This document shows positions 13,422-18,198 of a stretch of 18,198 nt of DNA, piece after piece. Source of the DNA: Comamonadaceae bacterium (GTDB lineage Bacteria > Pseudomonadota > Gammaproteobacteria > Burkholderiales > Burkholderiaceae_C); NCBI GenBank assembly GCA_947371775.1, contig CANBQX010000025.1, positions 1 to 18,198 on the forward strand, written 5' to 3'. The translations under genes and the position numbers were made by a program. Each line of letters opens with the position of its first letter. Within the stretch, counting starts at the first letter, position 1. The notes under the pieces were generated by a model, which was given only the letters and a program-made list of their open reading frames with translations, was not told where the DNA came from and did not search any database.

Positions 13422-14338
13422 CGGCGACCTCCGTTTTTGCCAGCCTTGGGCTCCGGCGCAGGCGCGGGACGCTCCGGCGCATCCGCACCCACAGGGTCGA
13501 TCACCAGCACCTGGGCGGCGGCGGACACCAGCGCCAGCGGCACACAGTAAATGCGGGCAAACACCGCATCGGTGCGCCGCTCTACTTTCTCAATGCGGGC
13601 CACGGGCAAACCGGGCGGATACACCCCGTCCACGCCGCTGGTGGTTAGCAAATCGCCTACCGCCACGTCCGCATTCGCGGCCATGAAGCGCAGCTCCAAA
13701 GCATCGGCATGGCTGGAGGTATCGCCATAGGCCACACCGCGCGCACCGGTACGTGCGTTCTGCACGGGGATGGCGTGGTCACGGTCAGTGATCAGGGTGA
13801 CTTCGCTGACCATGGGAAACAGCCGGGTCACTTGGCCCAAAACACCCAGTTCGTCTACCACCGGTGCGCCCAGGCGCATGCCCTGCACCTCGCCTTTGTC
13901 CAGTACCACTTTGCGGCTGTAGGGATCGGCGGCGTCGTAAAGCACTTGCGCCGCATGCGAGGGGGACTCAAGGCGCTGCTGCAGTGCGATCAATGCGCGC
14001 AGTCGGCGGTTTTCCAAGAGCAGCTGCTCTGCCAGGTTGGCACGCTGTGCCTGTACCGAGAGTTGCTGGCGCAGTTGTTGAAAATCCGCCTCATTGCGGC
14101 TGAAGCCATCCAAGGTGGTGCGTGTGGCGTCCGCCACGATGAGCGGGCGCATGGCAAGCCACTGCACGGGGTATAGCAGCACTGACAAGGCAGAGCGCAG
14201 AGGCTGCACCATGTGCCAGCGTGCATCGGCCACCATGACCAGCAAGGCCAGGCTGCTGAACACCAGCAAACGGGAAAGAGCGGACGGCCCTTGGCGGAAA
14301 AACGCCGGTGGTTCCCGGCCCAGCGTAGCGCGCGCCAT
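13418..14338 (-). CDS. mreC: Rod shape-determining protein MreC
   Basis: MreC is a bitopic inner-membrane protein whose periplasmic part organises the elongasome and activates PBP2. The 306-residue protein has a short cytoplasmic N-terminus with FFRQGPSAL (13-21), one membrane helix (about 22-37) and a coiled coil rich in Gln/Leu/Arg (about 80-123). Two beta domains follow, with the conserved block LLTTSGVDGVYPPGLPVARI (230-249). The last ~25 residues are a low-complexity tail rich in Pro, Ala and Lys (from about 284). It starts 15 bases after the mreB stop; no clear Shine-Dalgarno is visible, so coupling to mreB translation is likely. Confidence 0.95.
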   Translation of the reverse strand: MARATLGREPPAFFRQGPSALSRLLVFSSLALLVMVADARWHMVQPLRSALSVLLYPVQWLAMRPLIVADATRTTLDGFSRNEADFQQLRQQLSVQAQRANLAEQLLLENRRLRALIALQQRLESPSHAAQVLYDAADPYSRKVVLDKGEVQGMRLGAPVVDELGVLGQVTRLFPMVSEVTLITDRDHAIPVQNARTGARGVAYGDTSSHADALELRFMAANADVAVGDLLTTSGVDGVYPPGLPVARIEKVERRTDAVFARIYCVPLALVSAAAQVLVIDPVGADAPERPAPAPEPKAGKNGGRR

Positions 14339-14353
14339 CGCTGTCTGGGACGC

Positions 14354-15397
14354 TTATTCGTTGGTGAAAATCGAACCCAGGCGCTCCATCTGCTCCAGCG
14401 CAATGCCGCAGCCCCGCACCACACAGGTCAGCGGGTCTTCGGCCACCAGCACGGGCAGACCGGTTTCTTCGGCCAGCAAGCGGTCCAGGTCACGCAACAG
14501 GGCGCCGCCACCGGTGAGCATCATGCCGCGGTCGGCGATGTCTGCACCCAACTCGGGAGGCGTTTGCTCCAGCGCGTTTTTGACGGCAGAGACGATGTTG
14601 TTGAGCGGGTCGGTCAGCGCTTCCAAAATTTCGTTGCTCGAAATCGTGAAGCTGCGGGGCACGCCCTCGGACAAGTTGCGCCCGCGCACTTCCATTTCTT
14701 TCACCTCGGAGCCTGGGAAGGCCGAGCCGATTTTTTTCTTGATGGCTTCTGCCGTGGGCTCGCCAATCAGCATGCCGTAGTTGCGGCGGATGTAGTTGAT
14801 GATGGCCTCGTCAAACTTGTCGCCACCCACGCGCACGCTGCCTTTGTAGACCATGCCACCGAGCGAGATCACGCCCACCTCGGTGGTACCGCCACCAATG
14901 TCGACCACCATGGAGCCGCAGGCCTCGCTCACGGGCAAACCAGCGCCAATAGCAGCTGCCATGGGCTCTTCGATCAAATACACCTCGCTGGCACCGGCGC
15001 CCAAGGCGGACTCGCGAATCGCGCGGCGCTCGACCTGAGTGGAGCCGCAGGGCACACAAATGATGATGCGCGGGCTGGGGCGGAAAACGCTGCGCGGGTG
15101 CACCATCTTGATGAACTGCTTGAGCATTTGCTCGGTCACGGTGAAGTCGGCAATCACGCCGTCCTTCATGGGGCGAATGGCTTCAATATTGCCTGGCACC
15201 TTGCCCAGCATGGCCTTGGCTTCTTTGCCGACGGCTTGGATGGATTTTTTGCCTTGGGGGCCGCCTTCGTGGCGGATGGCCACGACCGAGGGTTCGTCCA
15301 GCACGATGCCTTTGTCGCGCACAAAAATCAGGGTGTTGGCCGTGCCCAAGTCAATGGCCAGGTCGGTGGAAAAATAACGGGTAAAAGCGCCAAACAT
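14354..15397 (-). CDS. mreB: Rod shape-determining protein MreB (bacterial actin)
   Basis: MreB forms ATP-dependent filaments under the inner membrane that guide lateral wall synthesis. The 347-residue protein is the standard length. It has an N-terminal amphipathic start (MFGAFTRYFSTD), phosphate loop 1 DLGTANT (16-22), PMKDGVIADF (76-85), EEPMAAAIGAGLP (143-155), phosphate loop 2 DIGGGTTEVGV (166-176) and the adenosine motif TGGGALLRDLDRLL (295-308). The frame is open upstream to 15574, but only the ATG at 15395-15397 has a ribosome binding site (AGAGGA, 7 bases upstream) and the family's N-terminus. It is the first gene of mreBCD-mrdA and is divergent from gatC. Confidence 0.97.
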   Translation of the reverse strand: MFGAFTRYFSTDLAIDLGTANTLIFVRDKGIVLDEPSVVAIRHEGGPQGKKSIQAVGKEAKAMLGKVPGNIEAIRPMKDGVIADFTVTEQMLKQFIKMVHPRSVFRPSPRIIICVPCGSTQVERRAIRESALGAGASEVYLIEEPMAAAIGAGLPVSEACGSMVVDIGGGTTEVGVISLGGMVYKGSVRVGGDKFDEAIINYIRRNYGMLIGEPTAEAIKKKIGSAFPGSEVKEMEVRGRNLSEGVPRSFTISSNEILEALTDPLNNIVSAVKNALEQTPPELGADIADRGMMLTGGGALLRDLDRLLAEETGLPVLVAEDPLTCVVRGCGIALEQMERLGSIFTNE

Positions 15398-15600
15398 TGC
15401 AAATCCTCTACGGGCCCGGGGTGCGATGGCGCGCCACGTGGCCTGGGTGGGTGGGGTAAAAACGGTAATGGAGTAGGGGGGCAGAGTGCACAAATGCAGT
15501 GCCAGCCAAAGGCAGGATAATACCCCATCCCCTGTAAATTGCCCCTGGGCGGCGCCTGCGCTGCCTCTGGCCACCCTTCGAAATTGGCGCCTTTTTCACC
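15398..15600. promoter_or_regulatory. Divergent promoter region between mreB and gatC
   Basis: This 203-base gap must drive both the mre operon (minus) and gatCAB (plus). The most promoter-like element is GATAATA at 15516-15522, which reads GATAAT on plus and TATTAT on minus, so the two -10 boxes could overlap. Neither strand has a good -35 at 16-18 bases. If used, the leaders would be about 110 bases (mreB) and 70 bases (gatC). No gene or terminator is visible. Confidence 0.35.
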
Positions 15601-15936
15601 ATGTCCCTTGACTCCAACGACATCGCCCGCATTGCCAATCTGGCGCGCTTAGAACTCCAGCCCGAGGAGAGCGCGCGCATGCTGGGCCAGATCAATGCGT
15701 TTTTTGACATCGTCACGCAGATCAGCCAGGTGGACACCACCGGCGTGCTGCCCATGGCCCACCCAGTAGACGCCATGCAGCATTTGCAAGTGCACATCGC
15801 GGACGCGGATGCCGATGGCATCACCCTGCGCCTGCGCCCCGACGTGGCCAGCGAGCCCAATGCCCGCGAAGCCAACCAGCGCAGCGCGCCGGCGGTCGAA
15901 CGCGGACTGTTCTTGGTTCCGAAAGTGATTGAATAA
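15601..15936 (+). CDS. gatC: Asp-tRNA(Asn)/Glu-tRNA(Gln) amidotransferase subunit C
   Basis: GatC is the small subunit that holds GatA and GatB together in the amidotransferase making Gln-tRNA(Gln) and/or Asn-tRNA(Asn). The 111-residue protein shows the family's IARIANLARLEL start (8-19), INAFFDIVTQISQVDTTGV (31-49), RLRPDVASEP (77-86) and the C-terminal SAPAVERGLFLVPKVIE. It is about 10-15 residues longer than usual; the extra stretch is around 61-75 (acidic/Ala-rich ADADADGI). It is the first gene of gatCAB, with gatA starting 2 bases after its stop. Confidence 0.95.
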   Translation: MSLDSNDIARIANLARLELQPEESARMLGQINAFFDIVTQISQVDTTGVLPMAHPVDAMQHLQVHIADADADGITLRLRPDVASEPNAREANQRSAPAVERGLFLVPKVIE

Positions 15937-15938
15937 GC

Positions 15939-17402
15939 ATGACTGAACTGCACAACCTGGGCGTGGCCGAATTGGCGGCGCTGCTGAAAAACAAAGAGTT
16001 GAGCGCCGTTGAAGTGGCAACCCGCTTTTTGGCGCGCTGCGGTGGCAACCCGCACCATGCGTTTCTGGACATCGACAGCGAAGCCACACTCGCCCAAGCC
16101 CGCGCATCCGACGCCAAGCTCGCCAAGGGCACGGCAGGCCCACTGGAGGGCGTGCCCGTGGCGCACAAAGACGTGTTCGTCACCCGCGACTTTGCGACCA
16201 CTGCGGGCTCCAAAATGCTCTCGGGCTACCGCTCACCCTTTGACGCCACGGTGGTGGCGCGCCTGCGCGACGCCGGCATGGTGAGCTTGGGCAAGCTCAA
16301 TTGCGATGAGTTCGCCATGGGCTCGAGCAATGAAAACTCGGCCTATGGCCCGGTCACCAACCCCTGGAATGCAGGCTATGTGCCAGGCGGCTCCTCGGGC
16401 GGCAGCGCAGCGGCGGTGGCAGCACGGCTCGCGCCTGCGGCCACGGGCACCGACACCGGCGGCTCGATCCGCCAACCGGCCGCGTTTTGCGGCATCACTG
16501 GCATCAAGCCCACCTATGGCCGCGCCTCGCGCTATGGCATGGTGGCCTTTGCCTCCAGCCTGGACCAGGCCGGGCCGATGGCCCGCAGCGCCGAAGATTG
16601 CGCGCTCTTGCTCAGCGCCATGTGCGGGCCCGATCTGGACCGCGATTCAACGTCGCTCAACGTGGCCGAGGAAAATTTTTCTGCGCAGCTGAACCACAGC
16701 CTGCAAGGCTTGCGCGTGGGCGTTCCCCGCGAATTTTTTAGCGAGGGCCTGGCAGGCGATGTGCGGGGCAGCATTGATGCCGCGCTGGCGCAGTTGCAGT
16801 CTCAAGGCGCAACACTGGTGCCGATTTCCTTGCCGCGCACCGAGTTGTCGATTCCCGTCTACTACATCATTGCACCGGCCGAAGCCAGCTCCAACCTCAG
16901 CCGCTTTGACGGCGTCAAGTTCGGCCACCGCGCCAAGGACTTTGCCGACCTGACCGATATGTACAAAAAGACCCGCGCTGAGGGTTTTGGCGACGAAGTG
17001 AAGCGCCGCATCATGACCGGCGCTTATGTACTGTCGCACGGCTATTACGACGCGTATTACCTGCAGGCCCAAAAAATCCGCCGCATGATTGCCGACGACT
17101 TTCAGCGCGCCTTTGCCGAGTGTGACGTGATTGCCGGTCCTGTGGCACCCACCACTGCCTGGAAGCTGGGCGACAAGGCCGATGACCCGGTGGCCAACTA
17201 CTTGGCCGACATCTTCACGCTACCGGCCTCACTCGCAGGTTTGCCTTGCATGAGTGTGCCGGTGGGCTTGGGCGACGGCGGCATGCCTGTGGGCCTGCAA
17301 CTGATTGGCAACTACCTGCAAGAAGCCAAACTGCTGAACGTGGCACACCAGTTTCAATTGGCGACCGACCACCACACACAACAACCGGGAGCCGCAGCAT
17401 GA
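15939..17402 (+). CDS. gatA: Asp-tRNA(Asn)/Glu-tRNA(Gln) amidotransferase subunit A (amidase)
   Basis: GatA hydrolyses glutamine and passes ammonia to GatB. The 487-residue protein has the complete Ser-cisSer-Lys triad of the amidase signature family: Lys77 in VAHKDVF, Ser152 in PGGSSGGSAAA (149-159) and the nucleophile Ser176 in DTGGSIRQPA (172-181). GIKPTYGRASRYG (188-200) and FDGVKFGHRA are further GatA-typical blocks. The gene starts 2 bases after gatC and its stop overlaps the gatB start as ATGA, so translation of the three genes is probably coupled. Confidence 0.97.
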   Translation: MTELHNLGVAELAALLKNKELSAVEVATRFLARCGGNPHHAFLDIDSEATLAQARASDAKLAKGTAGPLEGVPVAHKDVFVTRDFATTAGSKMLSGYRSPFDATVVARLRDAGMVSLGKLNCDEFAMGSSNENSAYGPVTNPWNAGYVPGGSSGGSAAAVAARLAPAATGTDTGGSIRQPAAFCGITGIKPTYGRASRYGMVAFASSLDQAGPMARSAEDCALLLSAMCGPDLDRDSTSLNVAEENFSAQLNHSLQGLRVGVPREFFSEGLAGDVRGSIDAALAQLQSQGATLVPISLPRTELSIPVYYIIAPAEASSNLSRFDGVKFGHRAKDFADLTDMYKKTRAEGFGDEVKRRIMTGAYVLSHGYYDAYYLQAQKIRRMIADDFQRAFAECDVIAGPVAPTTAWKLGDKADDPVANYLADIFTLPASLAGLPCMSVPVGLGDGGMPVGLQLIGNYLQEAKLLNVAHQFQLATDHHTQQPGAAA

Positions 17403-18198
17403 GCGCCAAGCTGGTTCAGGGCTACGAGGTCGTCATCGGTTTTGAGACGCACGCCCAACTCTCCACCCAGAGCAAAATTTTCAGCCGCGCGCCGACCGCC
17501 TTTGGCGCCGAGCCCAACACCCAGGCCTGCGCCGTGGACCTGGCCTTGCCCGGCACCCTGCCGGTGATGAACGTGGGCGCGGTGGAGCGCGCCATTGAGC
17601 TCGGTTTGGCGCTGGGCTCGCACATCGCGGAGCGCAGTGTGTTTGCGCGCAAAAACTACTTTTACCCCGACCTGCCCAAGGGCTACCAGATCAGCCAGTT
17701 TGAGATTCCGGTGGTGCAGCGTGGCGAGGTGAGTTTTCTGCTCGGCGACGAGAAAAAGACCGTGCGCCTGGTGCGCGCGCACCTGGAAGAGGACGCAGGC
17801 AAATCGCTGCACGAAGATTTTGTTGGGCAGTCTGGCATTGACCTCAACCGCGCAGGCACGCCGCTGTTGGAGATCGTGACCGAGCCCGACATGCGCTCCA
17901 GCGACGAGGCCGTGGCCTATGCCAAGAAGCTGCACGAGATCGTCACCTGGATTGGCATTTGCGACGGCAATATGCAAGAAGGCTCTTTCCGCTGCGACGC
18001 CAACGTGTCGGTGCGCAAGCCCGGCCAGCCGCTGGGCACGCGCCGCGAGATCAAAAACCTCAACAGCTTCAAGTTCATGCAGCAGGCCATCGACTACGAG
18101 GTGCGCTGGCAGATTGAAGAGATTGAAGACGGGCGCGAAATCCAACAAGCCACCGTGCTGTTCAACCCCGACACCGGCGAGACGCGCGCCATGCGCAC
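17399..18198 (+). CDS. gatB: Asp-tRNA(Asn)/Glu-tRNA(Gln) amidotransferase subunit B, N-terminal part (cut by window edge)
   Basis: GatB phosphorylates the misacylated Glu-tRNA(Gln) or Asp-tRNA(Asn) and amidates it with ammonia from GatA. About 266 of roughly 480 residues are present. Visible blocks are YEVVIGFETHAQLSTQSK (9-26), with metal-site candidates Glu16 and His18; KNYFYPDLPKGYQISQFE (85-102); RAHLEEDAGKS (126-136); DLNRAGTPLLEIVTEPD (148-164); and EGSFRCDANVS (194-204), all typical of the catalytic cradle. The start ATG overlaps the gatA stop by four bases. The frame is open to the window end; the C-terminal tRNA-binding domain lies outside. Confidence 0.96.
   Translation, partial: MSAKLVQGYEVVIGFETHAQLSTQSKIFSRAPTAFGAEPNTQACAVDLALPGTLPVMNVGAVERAIELGLALGSHIAERSVFARKNYFYPDLPKGYQISQFEIPVVQRGEVSFLLGDEKKTVRLVRAHLEEDAGKSLHEDFVGQSGIDLNRAGTPLLEIVTEPDMRSSDEAVAYAKKLHEIVTWIGICDGNMQEGSFRCDANVSVRKPGQPLGTRREIKNLNSFKFMQQAIDYEVRWQIEEIEDGREIQQATVLFNPDTGETRAMR

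Noticed and set aside
14213..15520. 435-codon open frame on the plus strand opposite mreB and mreC
   Set aside because: Shadow frame across two well-defined genes; low-complexity His/Gly/Ala composition and no motif.
1..18198. Mobile elements, prophage, CRISPR or defence systems
   Set aside because: No transposase, integrase, repeat array, tRNA-flanked segment or defence-type gene was seen; the genes are dense housekeeping genes of even composition.

Overview
The window looks like chromosomal core sequence from a betaproteobacterium of the order Burkholderiales, most likely family Comamonadaceae (Rhodoferax/Polaromonas/Acidovorax-like). The assignment rests on protein resemblance (S12, HemB, MreBCD, GatCAB), high GC content with GC-rich codon use, and gene order such as gatCAB divergent from mreBCD-mrdA. 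It is made from memory of these families, not from a search. No transposase, integrase, CRISPR array, tRNA or rRNA is visible, so I see no sign of a mobile island.

Layout, left to right. (1) Positions 1-167, minus: the 5' end of rpsL (ribosomal protein S12, GTG start), followed upstream by a leader with a candidate promoter. (2) Positions 320-4181, minus: a tight gene run read right to left, hemJ > VanZ-like membrane protein > thioredoxin-like [2Fe-2S] ferredoxin > alpha/beta hydrolase > D-Ala-D-Ala carboxypeptidase (dacC/dacA type). (3) Positions 4182-4507: the intergenic region between the divergent heme-biosynthesis genes hemJ and hemB. It holds a good candidate small RNA on the minus strand (about 4237-4336): three hairpins, an exposed pyrimidine-rich loop complementary to Shine-Dalgarno sequences, and a textbook intrinsic terminator. 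(4) Positions 4508-9912, plus: hemB, a CorA-type transporter, a MarC-family membrane protein, a crotonase-fold enzyme and a GMC flavin oxidoreductase. (5) Positions 9913-10146: an intergenic stretch with a very strong intrinsic terminator only 24 bases before the start of the next gene, a TauE/SafE-type exporter (10147-10905, plus). (6) Positions 10921-15397, minus: the cell-elongation operon mreB-mreC-mreD-mrdA. (7) Positions 15601 to the end, plus: gatC-gatA-gatB (gatB cut by the window edge).

Most genes are housekeeping: peptidoglycan and cell shape (dacC, mreBCD, mrdA), heme synthesis (hemB, hemJ), translation (rpsL, gatCAB) and transport (CorA, MarC, TauE). The parts most worth a second look are non-coding: the hemB/hemJ small RNA, which may be a relative of the anti-hemB RNA described in Burkholderia, and the terminator-bearing leader in front of the TauE/SafE gene. 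The co-directional hemJ/ferredoxin arrangement is a further lead. I did not find a wholly new multi-gene system.
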